Assembly (NCBI GenBank): GCA_016191555.1
Contig: JACPVX010000029.1
Coordinates: forward strand, 62,001 to 126,000
Reading direction: 5' to 3'
Source of the DNA: Bacteroidota bacterium
GTDB taxonomy: Bacteria; Bacteroidota; Bacteroidia; Cytophagales; Cyclobacteriaceae
Length of the DNA stretch: 64,000 nucleotides
The translations under genes and the position numbers were made by a program. The notes below the pieces were generated by a model. The model was not told the DNA's origin, did not search any database, and worked only from the letters and a program-made list of their open reading frames with translations. Below, one piece after another: positions 8,508 through 18,102 of the stretch; the stretch's first letter is position 1; each line of letters opens with the position of its first letter.

Positions 8508-9526
8508 ATCACCGACTTGAACTGCCTTAAAAAGCGAAGATCATTTTCGGAAAACAAACGCAAGTCATTAATACTATATCGCAACATGGTAATCCGTTCG
8601 ATGCCCATTCCAAATGCGAAGCCTGTAAATTCTTCCGGATCAATGCCACCATTTTTCAACACATGCGGATGCACCATGCCGGAGCCTGCAATCTCCACCC
8701 AACCACTGTACTTACAAACATTGCATCCCTTGCCATGGCAGATCAAACATGAAATATCAATTTCTGCACTTGGTTCTGTAAACGGAAAGAACGAAGGGCG
8801 CAAACGAATTTTCGTCTCTTGTCCAAACATCTCTTTCGCGAAATGATACAATGTTTGCTTCAAATCAGAGAAGCCAACATTTTTATCAACATACAAACCT
8901 TCCACTTGATGAAAGAAACAATGTGCCCGAGCCGAAATGGCTTCGTTGCGATACACACGTCCGGGCATGATGGAACGGATCGGAGGCTTTTGATTTTTCA
9001 TCAAACGCACTTGCACATTGGAGGTGTGCGTGCGAAGCAAAACATCTGGATTCTTCTCAACAAAGAACGTATCTTGCATCTCACGTGCCGGATGATTCTC
9101 TGCAAAGTTAAGTGCCGTAAAATTGTGCCAATCGTCTTCTACTTCAGGACCATCAGAAACATTGAAGCCAAGGCGTTCAAAAATTTCGATGATACGATAG
9201 CGCGTTAAATTCAGCGGATGAAGGTTACCCACTTTATTTGGAACCACCGGCAGGGACAAATCGATTTGCCCTCTGGCCGCATCCGGGCTACTCTCGAGTT
9301 TTTCTTGTAGTTGTTTGAACTTGCCTTCGGCCAATTGCTTCAACTCATTCAGCACTTTGCCAATTTTCTTTTTCTCCTCTACAGAGGCCTGCTTCAAGTC
9401 ATCAAATAAAGAAGAAACAGATCCTTTTTTGCTGATAAATTTTAAGCGAAAATTTTCGAGATCTTCTTTGCTGGCAACCAGAAAGGCCTTTACCTCTTCT
9501 TCAATTTTTTTTACTCTCTCTTCCAT
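8504..9526 (-). CDS. pheS: Phenylalanyl-tRNA synthetase alpha subunit
   Basis: Charges tRNA-Phe as part of an alpha2beta2 class II synthetase. The 340-residue protein has an N-terminal coiled-coil (about 1-85) that binds tRNA, then the catalytic domain with motif 2 around GRVYRNEAISARAHCFFHQV and motif 3 GFAFGMGIERITML near the C-terminus. A zinc-finger-like CLICHGKGCNVC lies between them, as in many bacterial PheS. The beta subunit gene pheT is not in the window, so the two subunits are encoded apart. The gene starts one base after the WecA-family stop codon. Confidence 0.96.
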   Translation of the reverse strand: MEERVKKIEEEVKAFLVASKEDLENFRLKFISKKGSVSSLFDDLKQASVEEKKKIGKVLNELKQLAEGKFKQLQEKLESSPDAARGQIDLSLPVVPNKVGNLHPLNLTRYRIIEIFERLGFNVSDGPEVEDDWHNFTALNFAENHPAREMQDTFFVEKNPDVLLRTHTSNVQVRLMKNQKPPIRSIMPGRVYRNEAISARAHCFFHQVEGLYVDKNVGFSDLKQTLYHFAKEMFGQETKIRLRPSFFPFTEPSAEIDISCLICHGKGCNVCKYSGWVEIAGSGMVHPHVLKNGGIDPEEFTGFAFGMGIERITMLRYSINDLRLFSENDLRFLRQFKSVI

Positions 9527-9527
9527 A

Positions 9528-10514
9528 TTAGTGCGCTCGAGCCGCTTGGGCTCTTTTCAAAATATAATTTATTGCCAAGCAAATTAATACAATCAATGGT
9601 AATATCAGAAGATCTGCATAATCGCGCAGCACCCATGCTAAGCCAATAAACAGTAAGTTAATCGCTGATAGAGTCAATACCGCTTTTGCGTGACTAAATC
9701 CCAAATTTAAAAACTGATGATGGAGATGATTGCGGTCGGCTTTGAAGGGTGATTGCATCTTTCGCAGGCGCAAAATGATTACACGCAACGTATCAAAGAC
9801 TGGAATGATTACCACTGCCACAGCTGTAGAAACGGAAGCCTGATATTTCGAAGGATGTCCTACCGGCAACTGGTAATTCGAATTGATGAACTGAATCGCC
9901 ATGAATGACAATAAAAATCCAATCATCAACGCACCTGTATCGCCCATGAAAATTTTAGACGGCTGCCAGTTAAAAAACAAAAATGCCAATAGCGGTCCCG
10001 CAAAAGTCATCGCAATGAGGCTGAACGTGTCTTCTCCAATGGAATGAAACCAGAGTCCGAAAAAGACAAGTGAAATAATGCCGATGCTCCCGGCCAAGCC
10101 ATCCAGCCCATCAATAAGGTTGTATGCATTTGTTAATATCACTAGAGTGAGCACCGAAATTATCCACACTATCCAAACTGGAATGAATGGAAGATCGACA
10201 ATACCATAGGTTGAGTTCAGCGTAACCCCATTTAAGAATACCAACAAAAACACAGGCAAAAATTGACTGTATAATTTCTGCTTGGGTGTGAGTGCTAACA
10301 CATCATCGCGCAAGCCAATAAAAAACATGAGCGAAATGGAGATGAACAGAAATTTACTATCCATCCAATCTTTTAACGACAATGAAATCATTAACGCAAA
10401 TAATGCCCCTACAAAAATAGCTACGCCTCCCAAGCTTGGCGTAAACGTGGTGTGTATTTTATGCTGCCCTGGTGAATCGTATATTTTCCATTGCTTTAAT
10501 ATTTTTATCAGCAC
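9528..10514 (-). CDS. Undecaprenyl-phosphate sugar-1-phosphate transferase, WecA/MraY family
   Basis: Transfers a (N-acetyl)hexosamine 1-phosphate from its UDP form to undecaprenyl phosphate, starting surface polysaccharide or O-antigen synthesis in the inner membrane. About ten membrane helices are visible. Family motifs: RDDVLALTPKQK (Asp pair that binds metal and lipid), NAYNLIDGLDGLAG, FMGDTGALMIGF and RNHLHHQFL. The given start is a GTG at 10512-10514. The reading frame stays open upstream to 10610 and encodes a further first membrane helix typical of the family, but without ATG, GTG or TTG, so the true start is uncertain (see findings). Confidence 0.88.
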   Translation of the reverse strand: MLIKILKQWKIYDSPGQHKIHTTFTPSLGGVAIFVGALFALMISLSLKDWMDSKFLFISISLMFFIGLRDDVLALTPKQKLYSQFLPVFLLVFLNGVTLNSTYGIVDLPFIPVWIVWIISVLTLVILTNAYNLIDGLDGLAGSIGIISLVFFGLWFHSIGEDTFSLIAMTFAGPLLAFLFFNWQPSKIFMGDTGALMIGFLLSFMAIQFINSNYQLPVGHPSKYQASVSTAVAVVIIPVFDTLRVIILRLRKMQSPFKADRNHLHHQFLNLGFSHAKAVLTLSAINLLFIGLAWVLRDYADLLILPLIVLICLAINYILKRAQAARAH

Positions 10515-10638
10515 GGGGAAAAATAAAAACGAAATAAGGAAAGCTATGGCCGTATAGAGAAATAACCGTATGATAAAAGTGGGGTTAGTTAGTAAAATTA
10601 CAAGGTTCTATCTGAACTTACAATTTCTGCTTTGCGAC

Positions 10639-11649
10639 TCATTTTTGACTCAAATACCAATCAATCGTCTTTTCGATGCCCCTATCAAAAGTTTGAGAAG
10701 GCGCCCACCCTAATTCAGTAGTGATCTTGGTCGCATCAATGGCATAGCGTTTATCATGTCCTGCCCGATCTTGAACAAACGTAATTAATTTTTTATACGA
10801 CTCACCATTGGTGCGTGGCTTGCGCTGATCTAAGATGGAACAAATTCGATCAACAATCTGATTGTTATTACGCTCATTGTTTCCGCCAATGTTATAAGTC
10901 TCGCCACTTCTTCCCTTCTGAAAAACCAAATCAATGCCGGTGCAGTGATCCAATACATACAACCAGTCGCGCACATTTTTTCCATCGCCATAAATGGGAA
11001 TAGATTGTTCTGCCAATGCTTTGCGGATAATAGTTGGAATCAGTTTTTCCGGATGCTGCTTAGGTCCGTAGTTATTTGAACAGTTGGTCGTCACCACGTT
11101 CATGCCGTAGGTGTGAAAGTAACTGCGCACCATTAAATCGCTGCTGGCTTTGGAAGCAGAATACGGACTATTAGGTGCATATGGAGTTGTCTCCGTGAAC
11201 AATCCAGTCGCGCCCAGCGAGCCAAATACTTCATCGGTAGACACATGTAAAAATCGTTTGGCGTCAGCACCTTGCTTAAATTGGAATGGGGCTTCCATCC
11301 AGCTCTTGCGTGCTACATCCAACAATGTAAATGTACCGAACACATTGGTGCGAATAAATGCTTCCGGGCCATGAATGGAATTATCAACATGCGACTCGGC
11401 AGCAAAGTGCATCACTCCGTCAAATTGATATGTCGCAAACAATTGTTCTACAATTGGGCGATCGCAGATATCGCCTTGCACAAATGTATATCGATTACTC
11501 TCCTTTACTTCTTCAAGATTTTTTAGATTACCTGCATACGTCAAGGCATCCAGATTTACAATGTGATAGTCAGGATGTGTACTTAGAATGTATGGTATGA
11601 AATTGGAGCCGATAAAACCTGCTCCGCCTGTCACTAGTATATTTTTCAT
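10639..11649 (-). CDS. rfbB: dTDP-glucose 4,6-dehydratase
   Basis: Second step of dTDP-rhamnose synthesis: converts dTDP-glucose to dTDP-4-keto-6-deoxyglucose in the cytoplasm with bound NAD. The 336-residue short-chain dehydrogenase has GGAGFIGSNF near the N-terminus, the catalytic STDEVFG, the YSASKASSD tyrosine-lysine pair and the RmlB-specific TNCSNNYGPKQHPEKLIP and NVRDWLYVLDH segments. Three rml genes (A, C, B) are consecutive here in that order; rmlD, needed for dTDP-L-rhamnose, is not in the window. Confidence 0.96.
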   Translation of the reverse strand: MKNILVTGGAGFIGSNFIPYILSTHPDYHIVNLDALTYAGNLKNLEEVKESNRYTFVQGDICDRPIVEQLFATYQFDGVMHFAAESHVDNSIHGPEAFIRTNVFGTFTLLDVARKSWMEAPFQFKQGADAKRFLHVSTDEVFGSLGATGLFTETTPYAPNSPYSASKASSDLMVRSYFHTYGMNVVTTNCSNNYGPKQHPEKLIPTIIRKALAEQSIPIYGDGKNVRDWLYVLDHCTGIDLVFQKGRSGETYNIGGNNERNNNQIVDRICSILDQRKPRTNGESYKKLITFVQDRAGHDKRYAIDATKITTELGWAPSQTFDRGIEKTIDWYLSQK

Positions 11650-11677
11650 AGTCGGATCAAAAAAATTGTAATTCCTA

Positions 11678-12226
11678 TTAAAATTTAAACTTCGCGTTTG
11701 CCAAGGTTGGGTGCTGCTGATCTCGTTTTGATAAGATGACTTGATCTAATGAAATGCCCCAATCAATAGCTAAATCCGGATCTGAACAAATAATGCCGCC
11801 TTCTGCTTCCGGATGATACGTTTCATCACACTTGTAAAGTATCTCCGCTTCATCGCTTAACACCAAAAAACCATGTGCAAAGCCTTTAGGAACTAATACT
11901 TGCTTTTTACTCTGCGCTGAAAGTTCAAAAGTAAAAACTTTTCCAAAGGTGCTTTTCTCTCTTCGCAAATCGAGGGCTACGTCCAGTATCGTTCCGCTCA
12001 ACGTGCGAATCAATTTTGTTTGTGCATACGGTGCATTTTGGAAATGCAATCCTCTCAAAACTCCTTTTCGTGATCGTGACTGATTGTCTTGTATAAACCG
12101 AATATCTACACCTTGCGCTTTGATTGCCTCATAGTTGTACGATTCCATAAAGTAGCCGCGATCATCTTCAAGCACCTTTGGTTCAATAATGAATAAATCG
12201 TCAAATCCGGTTTCAATCAATCGCAT
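11678..12226 (-). CDS. rfbC: dTDP-4-dehydrorhamnose 3,5-epimerase
   Basis: Epimerises C3 and C5 of dTDP-4-keto-6-deoxyglucose. The 182-residue cupin has the standard marks of RmlC: IIEPKVLEDDRGYFMESYN, FIQDNQSRSRKGVLRGLHFQ (catalytic His in RGLHFQ), LDVALDLRR, PKGFAHGFLVLSD and the final KCDETYHPEAEGGI. Length is exactly that of the family. It lies between rmlA and rmlB with 19- and 28-base gaps, in one apparent operon. Confidence 0.96.
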   Translation of the reverse strand: MRLIETGFDDLFIIEPKVLEDDRGYFMESYNYEAIKAQGVDIRFIQDNQSRSRKGVLRGLHFQNAPYAQTKLIRTLSGTILDVALDLRREKSTFGKVFTFELSAQSKKQVLVPKGFAHGFLVLSDEAEILYKCDETYHPEAEGGIICSDPDLAIDWGISLDQVILSKRDQQHPTLANAKFKF

Positions 12227-12245
12227 AGGTTTGCTCTGTTTTTTA

Positions 12246-13130
12246 TCATGACTTGATCACCACTTTCTCGTTCAGCACTTTCATTAAATATTGGCCATAC
12301 TGATTTTTCAAAAGCGGCTTTGCCAATTCCTCCAACTGTGCTTTCGATATGTATCCCTTGCGGAATGCTATTTCTTCCAAGCATGCAATCTTCAATCCTT
12401 GGCGATCTTCAATGGATTCCACAAAAGTAGATGCCCGAAGCATCGACTCGTGTGTGCCGGTATCTAACCAAGCCATGCCACGACCCAACAATTTTACATT
12501 CAAACTTCCTTCTTTCAGATATAAGTTATTCAAGTCGGTTATCTCTAACTCTCCGCGCGGTGACGGCTTAATCGTTTTTGCTTTTTCAACAACTGTGTTA
12601 TCATAAAAATACAATCCGGTAACGGCATAGTTCGACTTTGGCTCTTTCGGCTTTTCTTCAATCGACAGCACTTTACCCTCGTCATTAAATTCTACAACTC
12701 CATATCGGTTGGGATCATTGACATAATACCCAAAAACCGTTGAGCCTTTCTCAATCTTACTCGCTTGCTCCAACTGTGCTGAGAAATTGTAGCCATAAAA
12801 AATGTTATCTCCTAAAACCAAACAGGCAGAGCTATCACCTAAAAAAGATTCTCCCAGCAAAAATGCTTGTGCCAATCCATCGGGTGATGGTTGTACTTTG
12901 TATTCCAATCTAATCCCAAGCGAAGATCCATCGCCTAACAATTGTTGAAAGAGTGGAAGATCGTGCGGAGTAGAGATAATGAGAATTTCACGGATGTTTG
13001 CCAACATCAACACCGACAATGGATAATAAATCATCGGCTTATCGTAGATGGGAAGCAGTTGTTTGGAAACTGCTTTGGTCAATGGATACAATCGTGTTCC
13101 CGATCCACCCGCAAGAATAATTCCTTTCAT
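12246..13130 (-). CDS. rfbA: Glucose-1-phosphate thymidylyltransferase
   Basis: Makes dTDP-glucose from dTTP and glucose 1-phosphate, the committed step of the dTDP-sugar pathway. The 294-residue protein begins [18 protein letters not shown], the nucleotide-binding signature of sugar nucleotidyltransferases, and contains [38 protein letters not shown] and [16 protein letters not shown], all RmlA hallmarks. Start at the ATG that begins this signature. First of the three rml genes in transcription order. Confidence 0.96.
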   Translation of the reverse strand: MKGIILAGGSGTRLYPLTKAVSKQLLPIYDKPMIYYPLSVLMLANIREILIISTPHDLPLFQQLLGDGSSLGIRLEYKVQPSPDGLAQAFLLGESFLGDSSACLVLGDNIFYGYNFSAQLEQASKIEKGSTVFGYYVNDPNRYGVVEFNDEGKVLSIEEKPKEPKSNYAVTGLYFYDNTVVEKAKTIKPSPRGELEITDLNNLYLKEGSLNVKLLGRGMAWLDTGTHESMLRASTFVESIEDRQGLKIACLEEIAFRKGYISKAQLEELAKPLLKNQYGQYLMKVLNEKVVIKS

Positions 13131-13214
13131 GTGTTTATAATTTATTTTCTAAAGCCACATGGGCTGAAACAAACATGCAGTTGGTGAATAACTCTTAATG
13201 GCCATTTCATTGTA

Positions 13215-14111
13215 TTAATCTTTACCTCTCAGTTGATAGGCCAACTCGATAGATGGTTTTGCATCTGCCAATCCAAATCCACGTCCGGCTAAAATTTCTT
13301 TATAACTGGTTGTGTGAAGTTCTGTAAAGCCATCACTAAATTCAATCTCGTTCCCATTCATGGTTAGTGAACGATACGTGCGTTTACCTGCTTTGCGAAC
13401 TTCTGCGGGTAAATGTTCTTCATTGATACTCAACGACCAATTTATACGCGCTTTTTCCAACTCTAAAAATCCCTTGGCGTGATCGGCTTCATTCTTCTCA
13501 ACCGAACTGCTCTTCAATCCACCAAACACCCACAACAGCATATCAAAAAAGTGTATTCCAATGTTGGTGGCAATTCCTCCCGACTTAATTTCCTCTCCTT
13601 TCCAACTGTGGAAATACCATTTACCGCGCGAGGTGATGTAGTTCAAGTCGACATCAAAAACTTTACCTGCCGGTGCCGCATCAATTTCTTGTTTTAACTT
13701 TTGAATATTGGGATGCAAGCGCAATTGCAAAATGGTGTAAACACGCTTGCCCGTTTCTCTTTCAATTTCTTCCAAAGCTTCCACGTTCCACGGATTGAGC
13801 ACCAATGGTTTTTCACAAATAGCATCAGCTTGATGACGCAACGCAAATCGAATGTGTGAATCGTGAAGATAGTTAGGTGAACAAATGCTTACGTAATCAA
13901 TCTTTTGTCCTAAACGTTTTAGTTTATCAATGTGCCGGTCGAAGCGCTCAAACTCCGTAAAGAAATCTGCCTTTGGAAAATAGCTATCCATGATGCCCAC
14001 GCTATCAAAGCGATCTAGTGCAGCCACCAGATTATTGCCGGTGTCTTTAATTGCCTGCAAGTGGCGTGGAGCAATGTATCCGGCTGCTCCTATCAATGCA
14101 AAATTCTTCAT
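13215..14111 (-). CDS. Gfo/Idh/MocA-family dehydrogenase, WbpB/WlbA-like (UDP-GlcNAcA 3-dehydrogenase)
   Basis: In the WbpA-WbpB-WbpE-WbpD pathway this enzyme oxidises C3 of UDP-N-acetylglucosaminuronate so that an amino group can be added. The 298-residue protein has an N-terminal Rossmann segment (ALIGAAGYIAPRHLQAI), the SICSPNYLHDSHI strand and the family catalytic EKPLVLNPWNVEAL, and resembles WlbA closely in its ILQLRLHP region. Neighbours on both sides fit: the WbpD-like acetyltransferase ends up 10 bases away and the WbpE-like aminotransferase precedes that. Substrate assignment depends on this context. Confidence 0.82.
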   Translation of the reverse strand: MKNFALIGAAGYIAPRHLQAIKDTGNNLVAALDRFDSVGIMDSYFPKADFFTEFERFDRHIDKLKRLGQKIDYVSICSPNYLHDSHIRFALRHQADAICEKPLVLNPWNVEALEEIERETGKRVYTILQLRLHPNIQKLKQEIDAAPAGKVFDVDLNYITSRGKWYFHSWKGEEIKSGGIATNIGIHFFDMLLWVFGGLKSSSVEKNEADHAKGFLELEKARINWSLSINEEHLPAEVRKAGKRTYRSLTMNGNEIEFSDGFTELHTTSYKEILAGRGFGLADAKPSIELAYQLRGKD

Positions 14112-14121
14112 CGTATAAAAA

Positions 14122-14703
14122 TTAAAGCTTACTTACTTTGCCTTCTTTCAATTGGTACTTGTCGTGGCTCTCGGGGCACTCGGCCACTCCTGCTTTATCA
14201 AATATCAATTTATGACCATACTCACTCATCCATCCTGTTTGCTTAGCCGGGTTGCCGACTACTAATGCGTAATCAGGGACATGTTTGGTTACCACCGCAC
14301 CGGCTCCAATAAATGCATACTGGCCAATATCATGTCCGCAAACAATCGTTGCGTTGGCGCCAATCGATGCTCCTTTCTTCACGGTTGTTTTGCTGTACTG
14401 GCCGCGTCTGTTTACAGCACTTCGTGGATTAATGACGTTGGTGAAAACCATCGATGGGCCAAGAAAAACATCGTCTTCACAAATCACTCCGGTGTAAATA
14501 GAAACATTGTTCTGAATTTTTACATTCTTTCCCAACACCACATCTGGCGATACTACCACATTCTGTCCGATGTTACATCCTTCTCCGATTTTACAATTGG
14601 GCATAATGTGCGAGAAGTGCCAGATTTTAGTACCCACACCAATTTCACAACCTTCATCTACGATAGCACTCGGGTGAACATAGTACGATTTGTCGTCAGG
14701 CAT
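14122..14703 (-). CDS. N-acetyltransferase with hexapeptide repeats, WbpD/WlbB-like
   Basis: Expected to acetylate the 3-amino group of UDP-GlcNAc3NA, giving UDP-2,3-diacetamido-2,3-dideoxyglucuronate. The 193-residue protein is a left-handed beta-helix: repeated hexapeptides run from about residue 10 to 140 (for example [51 protein letters not shown]). [17 protein letters not shown] is characteristic of the WbpD/WlbB group. Its ATG overlaps the aminotransferase stop by 8 bases. Partner genes supply the substrate specificity claim. Confidence 0.85.
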   Translation of the reverse strand: MPDDKSYYVHPSAIVDEGCEIGVGTKIWHFSHIMPNCKIGEGCNIGQNVVVSPDVVLGKNVKIQNNVSIYTGVICEDDVFLGPSMVFTNVINPRSAVNRRGQYSKTTVKKGASIGANATIVCGHDIGQYAFIGAGAVVTKHVPDYALVVGNPAKQTGWMSEYGHKLIFDKAGVAECPESHDKYQLKEGKVSKL

Positions 14704-15832
14704 GGCGGGAATAATCTTTAATGGTTGAACAAATGTACATCAATTCGTCATTCGTCATCTCTGTGTGAATGGGCAACGAAATCACTGTTTTTGAAAGTTG
14801 CTCGGTAACAGGAAAAGAGCCCGGCCCAAATCCATCCATTTTGTATGCCGTTTGAAAGTGCAATGGAATTGGATAATAGATCATGGTTGGAATTCCTTTT
14901 TCTTCCAAATACTTTTTGAAATGATCGCGATTTCCGGAGTTAATCTTGATCGTGTATTGGTGAAATACGTGTGTTGAGTTTTTAGCCCTTACGGGGATGG
15001 AGACGAAGTCAACCGAACTTAACTGTTGATCATAGAAAGTAGCCGCTTCATTTCTTTTGCTGGTGTACTCATCCAGATACTTGATCTTCACCAAAAGTAT
15101 AGCAGCCTGTAGTGTATCCAATCGGCTGTTCACACCTATCACATCATGTTGATATTTTATTTTCTGGCCGTGGTTGGCCATCATCTTCACGCGTTCCGTC
15201 AATTTTGCATCGCCACAAAAAATGGCTCCGCCATCGCCAAAGCATCCTAAATTTTTAGACGGAAAAAACGAAGTAGTGCCGAGAGCGCCCATCGTGCCGG
15301 CCTTCATCTTCTTTCCATCAGCGAAAGTATATTCGGCACCTAATGCCTGAGCGGCATCTTCAATTACATAAATATTTCTTTTGGCTGCAATTTTTAAAAT
15401 CGCTTCCATGTTCGCACACTGTCCATACAAATGCACAGGCACAATCGCGACTGTTTTGGCAGTGATTTTATCTTCAATTTGATTTACATCAATCGTAAAT
15501 GTTTCGGCATCAACATCAATAAACACCGGCTTGAGTCCGAGGAGCGCAATCACTTCAGCTGTGGCCACATACGTATGAACCGGCAAAATAATTTCATCTC
15601 CTGGCTTAAAGTCAAGCGCCATCATCGCGATTTGTAACGCATCGGTACCATTGGCACACGTTACCACTGAACAGTTTTGGTTATGCTTTGATAAGGCTTC
15701 GGCAAACTGTGCAACCTGTGGTCCTTGAATAAAAGCTGTTGAGTTTAACACCTCTTGTATTGCAGCATCAATCTCCGTCTTTATCCGCAGGTATTGCCCC
15801 TGCAAATCCACCATTTTTATTGATTGGCTCAT
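14696..15832 (-). CDS. PLP-dependent sugar aminotransferase, WbpE-like (DegT/DnrJ/EryC1/StrS family)
   Basis: Adds an amino group from glutamate to the 3-keto sugar nucleotide. From [14 protein letters not shown] the protein is 378 residues. It carries the PLP-site pattern of the family: [37 protein letters not shown] and [15 protein letters not shown], whose Lys forms the Schiff base. I placed the start at 15832 because it overlaps the galE stop in an ATGA; an in-frame ATG at 15907 would lie inside galE and add a poorly conserved tail. Confidence 0.88.
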   Translation of the reverse strand: MSQSIKMVDLQGQYLRIKTEIDAAIQEVLNSTAFIQGPQVAQFAEALSKHNQNCSVVTCANGTDALQIAMMALDFKPGDEIILPVHTYVATAEVIALLGLKPVFIDVDAETFTIDVNQIEDKITAKTVAIVPVHLYGQCANMEAILKIAAKRNIYVIEDAAQALGAEYTFADGKKMKAGTMGALGTTSFFPSKNLGCFGDGGAIFCGDAKLTERVKMMANHGQKIKYQHDVIGVNSRLDTLQAAILLVKIKYLDEYTSKRNEAATFYDQQLSSVDFVSIPVRAKNSTHVFHQYTIKINSGNRDHFKKYLEEKGIPTMIYYPIPLHFQTAYKMDGFGPGSFPVTEQLSKTVISLPIHTEMTNDELMYICSTIKDYSRHA

Positions 15833-16851
15833 TTCAATCCTCTTAATTTTTTTTCCCAATTCCAGGCATGGAGCAATGAATCTTCTAATGTTTGCTCTGC
15901 CTTCCATTTTAAAACTTCCCGGGCCTTTCTCGGCTCTGCGAATATTTTTTCCACATCACCTGGTCTGCGTGCACCAATGGTGTAGTTTAACTTTACGCTG
16001 GTCACACTTATAAATTTCTTAATCAACTCAAGAACCGTTTCACCTTTTCCGGTACCGATATTAAACGTTTCATACGGTGTTGTAATCGAATCGATGGCTT
16101 GCACTGCTTTCACATGTGCCTTTGCCAAATCCACTACATGAATAAAATCGCGCACACAACTGCCATCGGGGGTATTATAATCATTTCCAAAAACCGTAAG
16201 CTGCGTACGGATGCCCGCAGCTGTTTGTGTGATAAACGGCACCAAGTTAGAAGGTGTACCAATCGGCAATTCGCCAATCAAAGCACTGGGGTGTGCTCCT
16301 ACCGGATTAAAATAGCGGAGTGAAATGACCTTCAGATTTTTATTGGATACGGTTGCATCTTCTAATATGCGCTCGCACATTTGCTTGGTGGCGCCATAAG
16401 GCGATTCTGCTTTTTTAAACGGAGCCGATTCATCGACCGGAATATGTTCCGGCTGACCATATACCGTACAAGAAGATGAAAAGATGATCTTGCTAACGCC
16501 TGCTCTTTTCATTTCCGCCAAAAGCGTCACCATCGAAAGTAAATTATTGCGATAGTACAGCAGTGGATTTTCAACCGATTCACCAACCGATTTGTAAGCG
16601 GCAAAGTGAATTACATTGCCTATCTTTTCTTTCTCAAATACAGATTGCAAGAAGGAAGCATCTGCACAATCGCCCTTATAAAAAAGTACCGGCTTACCGG
16701 TAATTTTTTCGATGCCCTCAATCATTTGATGTTCACTACGCGAAAGATCATCTACCACTACTACCTCAAAGCCTTGGTTGATCAGCTCTACAGCAGTATG
16801 TGAGCCGATGTATCCGGCTCCTCCAGTTAATAATACTTTGGCGGTGCTCAT
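15829..16851 (-). CDS. galE: UDP-glucose 4-epimerase
   Basis: Interconverts UDP-glucose and UDP-galactose (or the N-acetyl forms) with tightly bound NAD. The 340-residue protein has GGAGYIGSHTAVELI, HFAAYKSVGESV, SSSCTVYGQPEHIPVDE and YGATKQMCE (catalytic Tyr and Lys), then LRYFNPVGAHPS and the substrate-domain LTVFGNDYNTPDGSCVRDFI, diagnostic of GalE. The ATG abuts the stop of the upstream dehydrogenase with no gap. In this locus it may supply galacto-configured sugar nucleotides. Confidence 0.95.
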   Translation of the reverse strand: MSTAKVLLTGGAGYIGSHTAVELINQGFEVVVVDDLSRSEHQMIEGIEKITGKPVLFYKGDCADASFLQSVFEKEKIGNVIHFAAYKSVGESVENPLLYYRNNLLSMVTLLAEMKRAGVSKIIFSSSCTVYGQPEHIPVDESAPFKKAESPYGATKQMCERILEDATVSNKNLKVISLRYFNPVGAHPSALIGELPIGTPSNLVPFITQTAAGIRTQLTVFGNDYNTPDGSCVRDFIHVVDLAKAHVKAVQAIDSITTPYETFNIGTGKGETVLELIKKFISVTSVKLNYTIGARRPGDVEKIFAEPRKAREVLKWKAEQTLEDSLLHAWNWEKKLRGLK

Positions 16852-18102
16852 TTACAATCGCGCTGTTACAGATGACTTCGGTAAAAATCCTTTGATGTCA
16901 TAGACAATGGCATTTTTCTCCTTGAGTTTTTCTAATTCAATGGAAGCAAACTCTTTGTGACTTACGGCCAACACCACGGCATGATATTTCTGTGATAAAT
17001 CTGTAGTCAGCGTGAGGTTGTATTCGTGCTTTACCTCGGCCGCATCGGCATGCGGATCATATACATCTACTTTCGCACCAAACGTGAGCAACTCATTGAT
17101 GACGTCTACCACTTTGCTATTACGAATATCCGGGCAGTTTTCTTTGAAGGTTAAGCCCAGCACTAAAATTTTTCCACCTGAAATCGGCATGTTGGCCTTC
17201 GCCATCAACTTGATCACTTCGTTGGCGATGAAGATACCCATGTTGTCATTGATTCTTCTTCCGGAAAGAATTACTTCCGGATGATAGCCAAGGCTCTGCG
17301 CTTTGTAAGTAAGGTAATATGGATCTACGCCAATGCAATGGCCGCCTACCAAGCCTGGTTTGAAAGGGAGAAAATTCCATTTCGTTGCGGCTGCTTCCAA
17401 CACTTCGTGTGTGTCGATGCCCATGCGCTGAAAGATCAATGCTAGCTCATTCACGAAAGCAATGTTTACATCGCGTTGGGAGTTTTCAATTACTTTAGCA
17501 GCTTCAGCTACTTTTAGTGATGATGCTTTGTAAGTGCCCGCACGAATTACTTTTTTATAAAGCTGATCTACCTTCTCTGCAATTTCAGGTGTGCTGCCGC
17601 TAGTCACTTTTTTAATATCTGCCACGCGGTGTTGCTTATCGCCCGGGTTAATGCGCTCGGGCGAATAACCTGCAAAAAAATCTACGTTAAATTTTAATCC
17701 GCTTACTTTCTCCAAAATAGGAACACAAACTTCTTCGGTGCAGCCGGGGTACACCGTAGACTCATAGATCACGATGTCATTTTTCTTCAACACCGAACCA
17801 ACGGTGCGGCTGGCGCTTTGTAATGGTGTTAAATCTGGATTGCGGTATTCATCCACTGGAGTGGGAACTGTTACAATAAAATAGTTGGCAGTTGCCAGAT
17901 CTTCCAGCTTGGTTGAAAAGGTAAGCTTCGTTGAACTTTTCATCTCGGCTTCGTCTACTTCCAGTGTGCGGTCGTAGCCTTTTTTCAATTCGTCAATACG
18001 AGATTGGTTGATATCAAAGCCGATTACATCCATCGACTTGCCAAACTCTACCGCCAGCGGCAACCCTACGTAGCCTAGGCCAATGATTCCGATTTTTTCC
18101 AC
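16852..18102 (-). CDS. UDP-sugar 6-dehydrogenase, WbpA/TviB-like
   Basis: Oxidises C6 of a UDP-hexosamine (UDP-GlcNAc is the likely substrate here) to the uronate, using two NAD. The 416-residue protein starts with a GTG and IGIIGLGYVGLPLAVEFG; it has STVYPGCTEE, the ENSQRDVNIAFVNELA core, the catalytic-Cys segment GGHCIGVDPYYLTYKA and GLTFKENCPDIRNSKV. The GHCIGVDPYYL form is typical of UDP-GlcNAc/UDP-ManNAc dehydrogenases, distinct from UDP-glucose dehydrogenase. It abuts the epimerase upstream and galE downstream. Confidence 0.9.
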   Translation of the reverse strand: MEKIGIIGLGYVGLPLAVEFGKSMDVIGFDINQSRIDELKKGYDRTLEVDEAEMKSSTKLTFSTKLEDLATANYFIVTVPTPVDEYRNPDLTPLQSASRTVGSVLKKNDIVIYESTVYPGCTEEVCVPILEKVSGLKFNVDFFAGYSPERINPGDKQHRVADIKKVTSGSTPEIAEKVDQLYKKVIRAGTYKASSLKVAEAAKVIENSQRDVNIAFVNELALIFQRMGIDTHEVLEAAATKWNFLPFKPGLVGGHCIGVDPYYLTYKAQSLGYHPEVILSGRRINDNMGIFIANEVIKLMAKANMPISGGKILVLGLTFKENCPDIRNSKVVDVINELLTFGAKVDVYDPHADAAEVKHEYNLTLTTDLSQKYHAVVLAVSHKEFASIELEKLKEKNAIVYDIKGFLPKSSVTARL

